Source of the DNA: Pseudomonas sp. N3-W
GTDB lineage: Bacteria > Pseudomonadota > Gammaproteobacteria > Pseudomonadales > Pseudomonadaceae
Assembly (NCBI RefSeq): GCF_024970185.1
Contig: NZ_CP103965.1
Coordinates: forward strand, 5,847,001 to 5,911,000
Length of the DNA: 64,000 nucleotides
Reading direction: 5' to 3'
Shown: one piece after another, positions 56,091 through 64,000 of the stretch
How the letters are laid out: every line of letters begins with the position of its first letter
How positions within the stretch are numbered: position 1 is the stretch's first letter
The notes under the pieces: model-generated
Told to the model about the DNA's origin: nothing
The model's input: the letters and a program-made list of their open reading frames with translations, nothing else
The model's database searches: none
Position numbers and translations under genes: made by a program

Positions 56091-57974
56091 ATGAACCTCA
56101 CCCGCCTCGCTCTAACGCTGACGCTCCTGCCGGCAGGCCAGCTCTTGGCCGACACCTTCGAACGCGATCAAGCCCTCAAGCTCCCGGACATACTGATCAG
56201 CGCCAACCGCCAGGTCGAAGCGCGTAACGACAGCAGCGCCGCCAACACTGTGTTCACCCGCGAAGACATCGACCGCCTGCAACCGGACAGCGTCACCGAC
56301 CTGCTGCGCCGCGTTCCTGGCGTGCAAGTCTCGCAAACCGGAGGGCGCGGCAGTTCGCCGGGGATTTACATACGCGGCACCAAGTCGGCCCAGACCCTGG
56401 TACTGGTGGACGGCCAGCGCATCGGCAGTTCGACTTCCGGTGACAGCAATCTGCAACACATCAACATTGAACAGGTTGAGCGCGTGGAAGTGCTGCGCGG
56501 CTCCCGTTCGGTGATTTATGGCAGCGATGCGATTGGCGGGGTGATTCAGATATTCACCCGTCGCGGCAATGAACAAGGCCTGCAACCGCGACTGCACGTG
56601 GGTTTTGGCAGCAACCAGACCTGGGAACGCAGCCTCGGCCTGTCCGGTGGTGATGAAAAAACCCGATTCAACCTCGGCGCCAGCCTCGATGAAACCGCCG
56701 GGATCAATCGCACCCACGAGTCGTACCCCAGCGACGGCGATCACGATGAATACCGTAATCAGTCGTTCAGCCTGAGCCTGAGCCACGCGCTGACCGATGA
56801 CATCGAAATCGGCGCCAACGTGCTGGATAACCGTGGCAAGAGCGAGTTCGATAATCCATTCGGCCGCTTCGACACGACCACCTTCAAATCGCTCCAGCAG
56901 CAGCCCTACAGCGATTTCGACGTCAGCAGTGTCAGCAGCTACGTCGATGCACGGGTCAACGACGCCTGGAAAACCCGCGTCGAATTCGGCCACAGCGAAA
57001 ACCGCGAGAAGACCCTCGACACGCTCAGTGATGAGCGCAGTGTGTTCAACACATACCGCGATTCGGTGAACTGGCAGAACGACCTGAAACTCGACGAGCG
57101 CAACAGCCTGATCCTCGGCGGCGACTGGTACGAGGACCGGGTCAACAGCAGCACCGCGTACGACGAGGACAGCCGCTGGAACCGCGCCGCGTTCATTCAG
57201 CATCGTTATCAGGCAGACAGTTTCTCCACGGAGCTGGGCCTGCGCCGCGACCAGAATCAGCAATTCGGCGGCCAGAACAGCTGGAGCGGCACCTTCACTG
57301 TGCCGCTGAACCCGGACAACGACGTGCTGCTGACCTACAGCGAGGGCTTTCGCGCACCGACGTTCAACGATTTGTACTACCCGGACTTCAGTAACCCGGA
57401 CCTGAAACCCGAGACGTCGAAAAGCTATGAGCTGCAATGGCGCAGTCAGCTGACCGACAGCAGTCGCCTCGAAACCTCGCTGTACCGCACCGACCTCAAA
57501 GACGCGATCATCTTCGGCAGCAACAATCGCCCGCAGAACGTCGCCTCGGCGCGGATTAATGGTTTCGAAGCGGCACTGAAGCAGGAATTGTTTGGCTGGC
57601 AGAGCAATCTTGGCGTGGCGATCATCGACCCGCGAGATCGCGACACGGGCCATACCCTGGCGCGTCGGGCGCGGCGGACGTTGAGTCTGGATCTGGATCG
57701 TCAGTTTGACCGGTTGGGCCTGGGTGCCAGTTGGCAGGCGGTCAGCAGCAGTTATGACGATGAAGATAATCGTCAGCCGTTGGGCGGTTATGCGTTGCTG
57801 GGGCTGCGCAGCAGTTGGGCGATGACTCGGGAGGTGAAGCTGGAACTCAAAGTCGATAACCTGCTGGACAAGGGCTATAGCCGGGCGTTGTACAGTTATG
57901 ACGGGGGTCAGTATGGCTATCGCGAGGAGGGTCGGGCGTGGATGTTTGGGGTGACCTGGACGCCGGAGCTCTGA
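56091..57974 (+). CDS. btuB: TonB-dependent receptor, BtuB-like (vitamin B12)
   Basis: The 627-aa outer-membrane protein has a signal peptide (ending QLLA-DT), a plug domain (LPDILISANRQVEARNDSSAANTVFT, then RRVPGVQVSQTGGRGSSPGIYIRGTKSAQTLVLVDGQRI) and a 22-strand barrel region. The plug matches BtuB more than siderophore receptors. The convergent gene downstream encodes a B12-binding periplasmic protein, supporting cobalamin uptake. No cobalamin riboswitch fits in the short upstream gap. The C-terminus is TPEL rather than the usual aromatic end. Confidence 0.87.
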   Translation: MNLTRLALTLTLLPAGQLLADTFERDQALKLPDILISANRQVEARNDSSAANTVFTREDIDRLQPDSVTDLLRRVPGVQVSQTGGRGSSPGIYIRGTKSAQTLVLVDGQRIGSSTSGDSNLQHINIEQVERVEVLRGSRSVIYGSDAIGGVIQIFTRRGNEQGLQPRLHVGFGSNQTWERSLGLSGGDEKTRFNLGASLDETAGINRTHESYPSDGDHDEYRNQSFSLSLSHALTDDIEIGANVLDNRGKSEFDNPFGRFDTTTFKSLQQQPYSDFDVSSVSSYVDARVNDAWKTRVEFGHSENREKTLDTLSDERSVFNTYRDSVNWQNDLKLDERNSLILGGDWYEDRVNSSTAYDEDSRWNRAAFIQHRYQADSFSTELGLRRDQNQQFGGQNSWSGTFTVPLNPDNDVLLTYSEGFRAPTFNDLYYPDFSNPDLKPETSKSYELQWRSQLTDSSRLETSLYRTDLKDAIIFGSNNRPQNVASARINGFEAALKQELFGWQSNLGVAIIDPRDRDTGHTLARRARRTLSLDLDRQFDRLGLGASWQAVSSSYDDEDNRQPLGGYALLGLRSSWAMTREVKLELKVDNLLDKGYSRALYSYDGGQYGYREEGRAWMFGVTWTPEL

Positions 57975-58000
57975 GCCCGAATGCGTAGTGTCTGGACTGG

Positions 58001-58083
58001 CCTCTTCGCGAGCAGGCTCGCTCCCACATGGGGTTTGTGTCGTTCACACAGCCAGTGTGGGAGCGAGCTTGCTCGCGAAGGCC
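58001..58083. repeat. REP pair (REPIN-like)
   Basis: GCCTTCGCGAGC-type arms: CCTCTTCGCGAGCAGGCTCG and inverted GAGCTTGCTCGCGAAGGC lie between the converging btuB-like and btuF-like genes, around the dyad GTGTCGTTCACAC. Confidence 0.85.
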
Positions 58084-58094
58084 GCACCTCAATC

Positions 58095-58898
58095 TCAACG
58101 CTCCGGCGCAATCACCTGGCAGAGTTTGGCAGTCGCCTCAATCATCTGCCCACTCGGCCGCTCCAGTCCTTTATCCGTCACCATCAGCAACTGCTTGTTA
58201 GCAACCGCCGCCACCTGCGGCCACGCTTTCCACGCATCTAGCTGCGCCTGATCAGCGGCCAGTATCACCTCGGGATCACGCTGCAACACCGCCTCGACGC
58301 TGACCTGCGGCGCCGGCAACGTCAGGTCGGCAAACACATTGCGCGCCCCGCACACCTGCAGCGCATCGCTGATGATCTGGCCGCCACCAACGGTGTACAG
58401 CGGCCGATCCCAGACCTGATAAAACACCCGCAACGGCGTCTCCCGCCGATAGCGCTCGCGCAAGGCATCAAGTTTCTGCCGCAGATCCGCCGCCAGCTTC
58501 ACGCCCCGCTGCGGTCGCCCGAGCTGCGTGGCAATGGCTTCAATCTGCGTGGTGAGTTGCCGCAGGTCATGGGGTTCGGCGACGTAGGTCGGGATGTTCA
58601 AGCGCTTGAGCTGTTCACGCTGCGCCGGCCCTACACTGCCGGGCCAGAGCAACAGCAAATCGGGTTTGAGGCTGAGCAACCGCTCCATGTCCAGTTGGCC
58701 GTAACTGCCAACGGACGCAACGTCCTTGATTGGCGCCGGGCGCTCACCGGCGTCCAGCACACCCACCAGTAAGTCGGCGGAGTCCAGTTCAACGACAATT
58801 TCAGAGAGGGATGGCGCGAGGCTGACGACCCGCGCGGGGGCTGCGAGCGCGGAGCCACAGACGGCCAGCAGCACGATCGCCAGCCCGTTACGCAGCAT
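58095..58898 (-). CDS. btuF: Cobalamin-binding periplasmic protein, BtuF-like
   Basis: This 267-aa solute-binding protein of the BtuF/FecB class has a signal peptide (VCGSALA-AP), then RVVSLAPSLSEIVVELD and KPDLLLLWPGSVGPAQREQLKRL. The segment VFYQVWDRPLYTVGGGQIISDALQVCGARNVF is typical of BtuF. It should hand B12 to an inner-membrane transporter not present in this window. The ATG at 58898 overlaps the upstream gene stop (TGATG). Confidence 0.85.
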   Translation of the reverse strand: MLRNGLAIVLLAVCGSALAAPARVVSLAPSLSEIVVELDSADLLVGVLDAGERPAPIKDVASVGSYGQLDMERLLSLKPDLLLLWPGSVGPAQREQLKRLNIPTYVAEPHDLRQLTTQIEAIATQLGRPQRGVKLAADLRQKLDALRERYRRETPLRVFYQVWDRPLYTVGGGQIISDALQVCGARNVFADLTLPAPQVSVEAVLQRDPEVILAADQAQLDAWKAWPQVAAVANKQLLMVTDKGLERPSGQMIEATAKLCQVIAPER

Positions 58899-59317
58899 CA
58901 GCCGAGTTGACGCGGAATACGATAGAGGTAGAACAGCACCGCGGTGGACAATGCCAGCAATACCAGCGGCACCGCTTCGAGGCCGACGAATACCGCCAGT
59001 GCGCCGATCCACGCTGGCAAACCGGCAGCCAGGAAAGCGGTGCGACGCTTGGCCGCCAGAGTGACCCAGGCGGCAGGCTCTTCAGGGGTGTCGAGGGCTT
59101 TCTGGGTGGCAATCAGCGCGTGTTTGTAGCCACCGAAAAACTTCAGACTGACAAACATCGACGCCACACCGGCAATGAACAACGGCATCGCCAGCACCGG
59201 CAGGATCGCCTCGCTCTGGCCAAATACACCGTTGATCACGAACAGCGGCAGCAGGGCCAGCGCCAGGTATTGCCACCAGTTGACGGACAGTCGCCGCCGC
59301 ACCTGACCGCGCGTCAC
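58898..59317 (-). CDS. Small uncharacterised inner-membrane protein
   Basis: The 139-aa protein has a basic N-terminus and four hydrophobic stretches (about 16-32, 38-56, 94-112 and 114-131), with a soluble loop [33 protein letters not shown]. No known motif is recognised, and any transporter label would not be justified at this size. It overlaps ribA by four bases (ATGA) and btuF by one base, so the three genes form one unit. Confidence 0.8.
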   Translation of the reverse strand: MTRGQVRRRLSVNWWQYLALALLPLFVINGVFGQSEAILPVLAMPLFIAGVASMFVSLKFFGGYKHALIATQKALDTPEEPAAWVTLAAKRRTAFLAAGLPAWIGALAVFVGLEAVPLVLLALSTAVLFYLYRIPRQLG

Positions 59318-59931
59318 GCCCGGTCTGCCTCGCCTTGATGCTCGTTGCCCATCATGTGGTCGAGCTTGCTGGCCTTGGTGGCCAGGTAGAGTTTGTTGTG
59401 CGGGTTGTGCCCGGTGTGCAGCGGCACGCGCTCGGCGACCACGATGCCCATGTCGGTCAGGGCCTTGACCTTGCGCGGGTTGTTGGTCATCAGGCGCAGG
59501 GATTTCACGCCCAGGTGCTCAAGCATCGGCAGGCACATGGCGTAGTCGCGCTGATCGGCGGCAAAGCCCAGACGCTCGTTGGCTTCAACGGTGTCGGCGC
59601 CGCCGTCCTGCAATTCATAGGCGCGGATCTTGTTCAGCAGGCCAATGCCACGGCCTTCCTGACGCAAGTACAGCAATACGCCACGGCCTTCACGGGCAAT
59701 GGCCTTCAAGGCGGCTTCGAGTTGCGAGCCACAGTCGCAGCGTTGGCTGAACAAGGCATCGCCGGTCAGGCATTCGGAGTGCAGCCGGCCGAGCACCGGG
59801 GCTCCGTCGTCGAACTCGCCCAGGCTCAGCACCACGTGCTCGCGCCCGTTTTCTTCATCGAGAAAGCCGTGCATGGTGAATTGCGCAAAAGGCGTTGGCA
59901 GCTTGGAAGCGGCGACAAAAACGACAGGCAC
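59314..59931 (-). CDS. ribA: GTP cyclohydrolase II
   Basis: RibA opens GTP in the first step of riboflavin synthesis. The 205-aa protein shows the zinc cysteines in [24 protein letters not shown] and the catalytic segment [14 protein letters not shown]. The GTG at 59931 is taken as start: AGGAGC lies six bases upstream and the N-terminus [15 protein letters not shown] matches the family. This intact enzyme complements the degenerate cyclohydrolase domain of ribBA at the right edge. Confidence 0.95.
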   Translation of the reverse strand: MPVVFVAASKLPTPFAQFTMHGFLDEENGREHVVLSLGEFDDGAPVLGRLHSECLTGDALFSQRCDCGSQLEAALKAIAREGRGVLLYLRQEGRGIGLLNKIRAYELQDGGADTVEANERLGFAADQRDYAMCLPMLEHLGVKSLRLMTNNPRKVKALTDMGIVVAERVPLHTGHNPHNKLYLATKASKLDHMMGNEHQGEADRA

Positions 59932-60065
59932 CGGTGTGCTCCTGATCAATATGTGCTGGAGATTCGCAGAGGCGGCATTGTAACAGCAGGTTCCGACAGA
60001 CGCTTAGGCTGAATTATGGGGCATAACGATCAAAAAGTTTGATCACACCTTGCCACCGGTGCCCC

Positions 60066-60158
60066 CCCTGGGAGCGAGCTTGCTCGCGATGGCGGACTGT
60101 CAGTTACAGATATATTGAATGACACACCGCTTTCGCGAGCCGGCTCGCTCCCACAGGG
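60066..60158. repeat. REP pair (REPIN-like)
   Basis: CCTGGGAGCGAGCTTGCTCGCGATGGCGG and inverted CCGCTTTCGCGAGCCGGCTCGCTCCCACAGG arms flank about 40 bases between ribA and the solute-binding-protein gene. Confidence 0.85.
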
Positions 60159-60184
60159 GCTCGGTTTCAGTCAGAAATTCGTGT

Positions 60185-60919
60185 TCAATTGGCATCAAAC
60201 GGATAAGGCTGTTTCCAACGCTCGAAGATCGGCTTCAACTTTCCGCTCTTGACCAGCACCTCCATGCGCTGGTCGTACAGGGCCATCAGCGAGCGAGCAT
60301 CCGGCGTATCAGCAAACCCCAGGAACAGCGGCAACTCCGCCAGGTGCGTACTTCTGTACTGCGTTTGATCCGTGGCGTTCTTGAGTACCTCGTCGATTTC
60401 CGTCAACGCATCGATGTAGAAGTCCGCACGCCCCTGCTTGAGCATTGACAGGATGCCGGTGCGGCGCTCGATCTGGTTGAAGCGATGAATGTTGGGCAGG
60501 TAGTTTTCGTAGCGATAACCGCGCACCCAGGCCAGGCGGTATTTGCCCAGGGTCGCCAGGGTCGGCGCCGGATTGCTGGCCAGGCCCAGTGCGTAGATAT
60601 GATCGGAGTCGAAATTCCAGTGCGGGTACAGCACCTTGTCGGCTTCGTCGCGATAGGAGCCGACCAATGCATCGACTTCCTGCAACTGCACCAGCCCGAC
60701 AGACCGGGTGTACGGCACGGTGCGGATGTCGAGTGTGACGCCCGCCGGCTCGAAGATTTCGCGCAGCAGGTCCCAGGCCAGGCCATGGCCATCGGCGGCG
60801 GTATAGTCTTCCCACTCTTCGCTGGCCAGGTGAATCACCGACGGCAGCGTCGCCGCGTCCTGCGCGCGGGCAAGCGAGCAGAACAGTGCAAACACCATGA
60901 CCAGCCAGTAGCGCTTCAT
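60185..60919 (-). CDS. Periplasmic solute-binding protein (SBP family 3)
   Basis: The 244-aa exported protein has the signal MKRYWLVMVFALFCSLARA. Its family-3 fold is suggested by GLAWDLLREIFEPAGVTLDIRTVPYTRSVGLVQLQEVDALVGSYRDE. No ABC transporter genes adjoin it, so it may be an orphan sensor-like binding protein; the ligand is unknown. It lies 21 bases after pgpA, at the end of the ribH-nusB-thiL-pgpA cluster. Confidence 0.82.
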   Translation of the reverse strand: MKRYWLVMVFALFCSLARAQDAATLPSVIHLASEEWEDYTAADGHGLAWDLLREIFEPAGVTLDIRTVPYTRSVGLVQLQEVDALVGSYRDEADKVLYPHWNFDSDHIYALGLASNPAPTLATLGKYRLAWVRGYRYENYLPNIHRFNQIERRTGILSMLKQGRADFYIDALTEIDEVLKNATDQTQYRSTHLAELPLFLGFADTPDARSLMALYDQRMEVLVKSGKLKPIFERWKQPYPFDAN

Positions 60920-60940
60920 CCCTGATTCCCCTTTGATCCG

Positions 60941-61444
60941 TCAGGCGAAAAAGTGCACCAGCCCCTGCATCGCCAGCCACGCGAACACGCCTGCCAATAC
61001 ATCGTCGAGCATGATGCCGACGCCGCCATGGACGTGCCGGTCAATCCAGCGGATCGGCCAGGGCTTGAGAATGTCGAAGAAGCGGAACATCAGGAACCCG
61101 ATCAGCAGCCAGTACCAGCCTTCCGGCACCAGCCACAGCGTGATCCACATCCCGACCATCTCGTCCCAGACGATGCCTTCGTGATCGTGCACCCGCAAAT
61201 CGTCGGCCACTTTGCCGCACAGCCAGAAGCCGAACAGCATGGTGATGCCCAGCATCAGCCAGTAGCCCCAGTCGGGCAACATCTGCCACAACGGGATAAA
61301 GGGTAGCGCAACTAACGAACCCCAGGTGCCCGGTGCCTTTGGCAAGGTGCCCGAGCCAAAGCCGAACGCCAGGAAATGCCACGGATTGCGCCAGACCGAC
61401 GGCGGTACGAATTCCGCCGGGACCTGTTTGGGATGATCTGTCAC
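60941..61444 (-). CDS. pgpA: Phosphatidylglycerophosphatase A
   Basis: PgpA dephosphorylates phosphatidylglycerol phosphate in the inner membrane. The 167-aa protein has the motif FGSGTLPKAPGTWGSL, four hydrophobic segments and VWDEMVGMWITL. The GTG at 61444 overlaps the thiL stop (GTGA), as expected for this conserved neighbour pair; longer frames upstream would run far into thiL. Confidence 0.94.
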   Translation of the reverse strand: MTDHPKQVPAEFVPPSVWRNPWHFLAFGFGSGTLPKAPGTWGSLVALPFIPLWQMLPDWGYWLMLGITMLFGFWLCGKVADDLRVHDHEGIVWDEMVGMWITLWLVPEGWYWLLIGFLMFRFFDILKPWPIRWIDRHVHGGVGIMLDDVLAGVFAWLAMQGLVHFFA

Positions 61445-62406
61445 GGTGTCTCCCGAAAATGTTGATAACCCCGGGTTTGCGGGGTGATGTCTTGTCCGTT
61501 CGCATCCAGCAGCACAACGCCCTGCCCCGCCACGACCTGCCCCACTACGTGGATCGGCCAACCGTCAGCCAGCAGCGGCGGCAATTCGACGGGCGGCAAG
61601 GTGAAGGCCAGCACGTAATCGTCGCCACCGCTCAGGGCCGCCTCTTCAGCGCCAGACTGGCCAAGGAACGCGAGCAACGCCGTCGATATCGGTAGCTTAC
61701 TCCGCTCTACCTGAATGCCGACCTTCGATGCGAGCGCAATGTGGCCGCAGTCGGCGAGCAGGCCGTCGGAGATGTCCAGCGCCGAGGTGGCCCTGCCGCG
61801 TAATGCCAGGCCCAAGGCCAGCTGTGGTTGCGGCGACCAGTAATGGGCCAGCAGCGGATCGGCGATGATTGCTTCAGCGGTGCGCTGACCCAGCACCAGC
61901 GGCAAGGCGCCCGCGGCATTGCCCAGCTCGCCGCCCACACACAACAAGTCACCGGGCCGTGCGCCGCCGCGAGTCAGTGCCTGACCGGCCGGGACACGAC
62001 CAAACACGGTCATGGTCAGGCTCAGCGGCCCACGAGTCGTGTCGCCGCCCACCAGCACCACGCCACAGCGCTGCGCCATGACGTTCAAACCACGGGCATA
62101 GGCATCCAGCCAATCGGCGGTCACCGTCGGCAAGGTCAGGGCAAGGGTAAAGGCAATGGGCGTGGCGCCCATGGCAGCCAGATCGCTGACCGCCACGGCC
62201 AGCGAGCGCTGACCGAGCAGAAACGGATCGCAGGGGTCGGCGAAATGCACACCGGCCACCAGCGTATCGGTGGAAATCGCCAGCTGCTCCCCGGGGGGAA
62301 CAGTCAGCAAGGCACAGTCATCACCGATCCCAAGGGCAACGCCCTCGCCGCCCTGCGCACAAGGCGCGGCGGCGAAGAAATGGCGGATCAGCTCAAACTC
62401 GCCCAT
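61441..62406 (-). CDS. thiL: Thiamine-monophosphate kinase
   Basis: ThiL phosphorylates thiamine monophosphate to the active diphosphate, the cofactor of Dxs encoded nearby. The 321-aa protein has MGEFELIRHFF, the metal-binding GIGDDCALL, DTLVAGVHF and DISDGLLADCGHI segments. The ATG at 62406 gives the conserved start; five more codons upstream are open. Confidence 0.96.
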   Translation of the reverse strand: MGEFELIRHFFAAAPCAQGGEGVALGIGDDCALLTVPPGEQLAISTDTLVAGVHFADPCDPFLLGQRSLAVAVSDLAAMGATPIAFTLALTLPTVTADWLDAYARGLNVMAQRCGVVLVGGDTTRGPLSLTMTVFGRVPAGQALTRGGARPGDLLCVGGELGNAAGALPLVLGQRTAEAIIADPLLAHYWSPQPQLALGLALRGRATSALDISDGLLADCGHIALASKVGIQVERSKLPISTALLAFLGQSGAEEAALSGGDDYVLAFTLPPVELPPLLADGWPIHVVGQVVAGQGVVLLDANGQDITPQTRGYQHFRETP

Positions 62407-62432
62407 GGCACTTGCAAGCACTGATCAAGGGA

Positions 62433-62933
62433 TCAGCGCTTGAACGCCTTCACTTCAGCTTCACGCAGGCGTGGGGCCAGCTTGTCGAGGACACCGTTGA
62501 CGAACTTGTGGCCGTCGGTGGAACCGAAGACTTTCGCCAGCTCGATACCTTCGTTGATCACAACGCGGTACGGCACGTCGACACGCTTGATCAGCTCCCA
62601 GGTCGACAGGCGCAGAACGGCCAGTTCAACCGGGTCCAGCTCTTCGATCGTGATGTCCAGGCAGGGAGCCAGGGCCGTATCGATCTCGGTGCGGTGCGCC
62701 GGAACGCCGTGCAGGATGTCGTGGAAGTACGCGGCATCGACATCACTGAAATCGTTATCGACCCGGAACTGCGCTTCGATTTCGTTCAGCGATTGCTTGG
62801 CCATGTGCCATTGGTACAGCGCCTGAGTCGCGAGCTGACGGGCTTCGCGACGCTTGACGCTTTTCGATGGCTTGCCGGCATCCGCAGGCTTTGGATCGCG
62901 CGGGTTGAAACGATCACTTTCGTCGCTAATCAC
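62433..62933 (-). CDS. nusB: Transcription antitermination protein NusB
   Basis: NusB works with NusE (S10) at boxA in rRNA operons. The 166-aa helical protein has [18 protein letters not shown] near the N-terminus and [34 protein letters not shown] at the C-terminus. The N-terminal tail of about 25 residues is longer than in E. coli. It overlaps ribH by four bases. Confidence 0.96.
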   Translation of the reverse strand: MISDESDRFNPRDPKPADAGKPSKSVKRREARQLATQALYQWHMAKQSLNEIEAQFRVDNDFSDVDAAYFHDILHGVPAHRTEIDTALAPCLDITIEELDPVELAVLRLSTWELIKRVDVPYRVVINEGIELAKVFGSTDGHKFVNGVLDKLAPRLREAEVKAFKR

Positions 62934-63406
62934 TTGGCCTCCAACTGCGCCAGCAGGCTGACCATTTCCAGAGCGGACAGGGCAGCTTCAGCACCTTTGT
63001 TACCGGCCTTGGTGCCGGAACGTTCGATGGCTTGCTCGATGGAATCAACGGTCAGGACGCCGAAAGCGACCGGTACGCCGAACTCCATGGACACCTGGGC
63101 CAGGCCCTTGGTGCATTCGCCAGCCACGTATTCGAAGTGCGGAGTACCGCCACGAATGACCGCGCCCAGGGCGATGATTGCCGCGTACTCGCCCTTCTGA
63201 GCGACTTTCTGCGCAACCAGCGGGATTTCGAAGGCGCCAGGGGCACGGATGATGGTGATGTCGCTTTCGCTCACACCGTGGCGAACCAGGGCATCAACTG
63301 CACCGCTGACCAGACTTTCAACAACGAAGCTGTTGAAACGGCCCACTACCAGAGCGTAGCGGCCTTTGGGGGCGATGAAGGTACCTTCGATGGTCTTCAG
63401 GGTCAT
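62930..63406 (-). CDS. ribH: 6,7-dimethyl-8-ribityllumazine synthase
   Basis: RibH makes lumazine, the substrate of riboflavin synthase. The 158-aa protein shows [39 protein letters not shown] and [27 protein letters not shown]. It lies 91 bases after ribBA in the normal riboflavin order and is coupled to nusB (ATGA). Confidence 0.97.
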   Translation of the reverse strand: MTLKTIEGTFIAPKGRYALVVGRFNSFVVESLVSGAVDALVRHGVSESDITIIRAPGAFEIPLVAQKVAQKGEYAAIIALGAVIRGGTPHFEYVAGECTKGLAQVSMEFGVPVAFGVLTVDSIEQAIERSGTKAGNKGAEAALSALEMVSLLAQLEAK

Positions 63407-63497
63407 TCGTTAGATCTCTTAAAGAGCCGGGACGCGTTCAGTACGCGTCCCTCAGTGATTTGTTAGCCGCGAATTCAGGGCCGCAAACAGCCGGTCA

Positions 63498-64000
63498 TTA
63501 TTCGGAGGGCACGTATTCTACAACTTCCAGATCGAAACCGGATATCGCATTAAATTTCATTGGCGCACTCATCAGGCGCATTTTGCGTACGCCCAGGTCG
63601 CGAAGGATCTGCGAACCGGCACCGACAATGCTGTAGGTGGTCGGTTTTTTCACGGCGGTGTGGTCGGCGGTTTCGCGGATGTGCGCCAGCAACACGTCGC
63701 CATCGAGCGGGTGACCGAGCAACAGCACCACGCCGCTGCCGGCCTCTGCGACCGCGGCCATGGCGGCGCGCAGGCTCCAGCGGCCCGGTTGCTTGACCAT
63801 CAGCAGGTCGCGTAGCGGGTCCATGTTGTGCACGCGAACCAGGGTCGGTTCGTCGGCGTACACGGTGCCCAGGGTCAGTGCCATGTGCACGTCGCCTTCC
63901 ACGGAATCACGATAGGTCACCAGGTTGAATTGGCCCAGTTCGCTGTCCAGCGGCTGCTCGGCAATCCGCTGAACGGTACGTTCGTGGATCATCCGGTAGT
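63498..64000 (-). CDS. ribBA: C-terminal part of RibBA-type DHBP synthase (partial)
   Basis: The gene runs off the right edge; about 167 codons of the 3' part are visible. The segment corresponds to the GTP cyclohydrolase II-like domain that follows the 3,4-dihydroxy-2-butanone-4-phosphate synthase domain. It keeps TTYSIVGAGSQILRDLGVRKMRLMS but lacks the three zinc cysteines seen in RibA. Where RibA has the Cys cluster, this protein reads RVHNMDPLRDLLMV. The cyclohydrolase half is probably inactive. Confidence 0.85.
   Translation of the reverse strand, partial: YRMIHERTVQRIAEQPLDSELGQFNLVTYRDSVEGDVHMALTLGTVYADEPTLVRVHNMDPLRDLLMVKQPGRWSLRAAMAAVAEAGSGVVLLLGHPLDGDVLLAHIRETADHTAVKKPTTYSIVGAGSQILRDLGVRKMRLMSAPMKFNAISGFDLEVVEYVPSE

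Noticed and set aside
63407..63497. FMN riboswitch before ribH
   Set aside because: The 91-base gap is too short and shows no RFN-like conserved segments. In pseudomonads the element is expected upstream of ribBA or related genes, outside this window.

Overview
The window is a stretch of Pseudomonas chromosome, most likely from the P. fluorescens group. The gene order lptE-holA ... lipA-lipB-ybeD-dacC-rlpA-mltB-rodA-pbpA-rlmH-rsfS-nadD-proA matches the block around PA3988-PA4007 of P. aeruginosa, as I recall that genome. The DNA is G+C-rich, and many intergenic gaps carry the inverted-pair REP repeats (GTGGGAGCGAGC/TTGCTCGCGA type) typical of fluorescens-group genomes. No rRNA, tRNA, CRISPR array, insertion sequence or prophage structural gene was seen.

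Layout. 1-16.6 kb holds housekeeping genes: the end of lptE, holA, the ribosome-rescue gene arfA with an intragenic hairpin, a lytic transglycosylase, an LD-carboxypeptidase, lipoate synthesis, a long minus-strand cell-elongation and peptidoglycan cluster running into rlmH/rsfS/nadD/proA, and a 3-methyladenine glycosylase. 16.6-25.5 kb holds a DedA-PAP2 fusion, a 55-aa hypothetical gene, a LON-domain protein, lrgAB, a MaoC hydratase, a MORN-repeat/C13-peptidase lipoprotein, ubiX and mpl. 25.7-33.6 kb is an ethanolamine catabolic locus (eatR, aldehyde dehydrogenase, permease, eutB, eutC) with two sigma-54 promoters and two dyads that look like enhancer sites. 33.7-36.5 kb holds a GNAT enzyme, DedA, MtfA and ppa.

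36.7-42.07 kb is an accessory island, visibly more A+T-rich than its surroundings. It holds an orphan LexA/CI-like S24 repressor, a RelB/DinJ-type antitoxin whose toxin is reduced to 13 codons, an Mrr restriction endonuclease, and a three-gene ATGA-coupled operon. That operon encodes a divergent DarT-family protein, a canonical DarT and a DarG. DarTG is a known DNA ADP-ribosylation toxin-antitoxin and phage-defence system. The extra, divergent DarT-family protein in the same translationally coupled operon is the best candidate here for something undescribed.

42.08-52.28 kb is the minus-strand magABCDEF operon, centred on an alpha-2-macroglobulin homologue without a thioester and bracketed by two DUF2135 paralogues. 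52.8-64 kb is core again: xseB-ispA-dxs, a BtuB-like receptor and a B12-binding protein, a small membrane protein, ribA, a solute-binding protein, then pgpA-thiL-nusB-ribH and the end of ribBA. The ribBA cyclohydrolase domain appears degenerate, which fits the presence of a stand-alone ribA. The B12 uptake genes and the B12-dependent EutBC lyase lie in the same window and are functionally linked.
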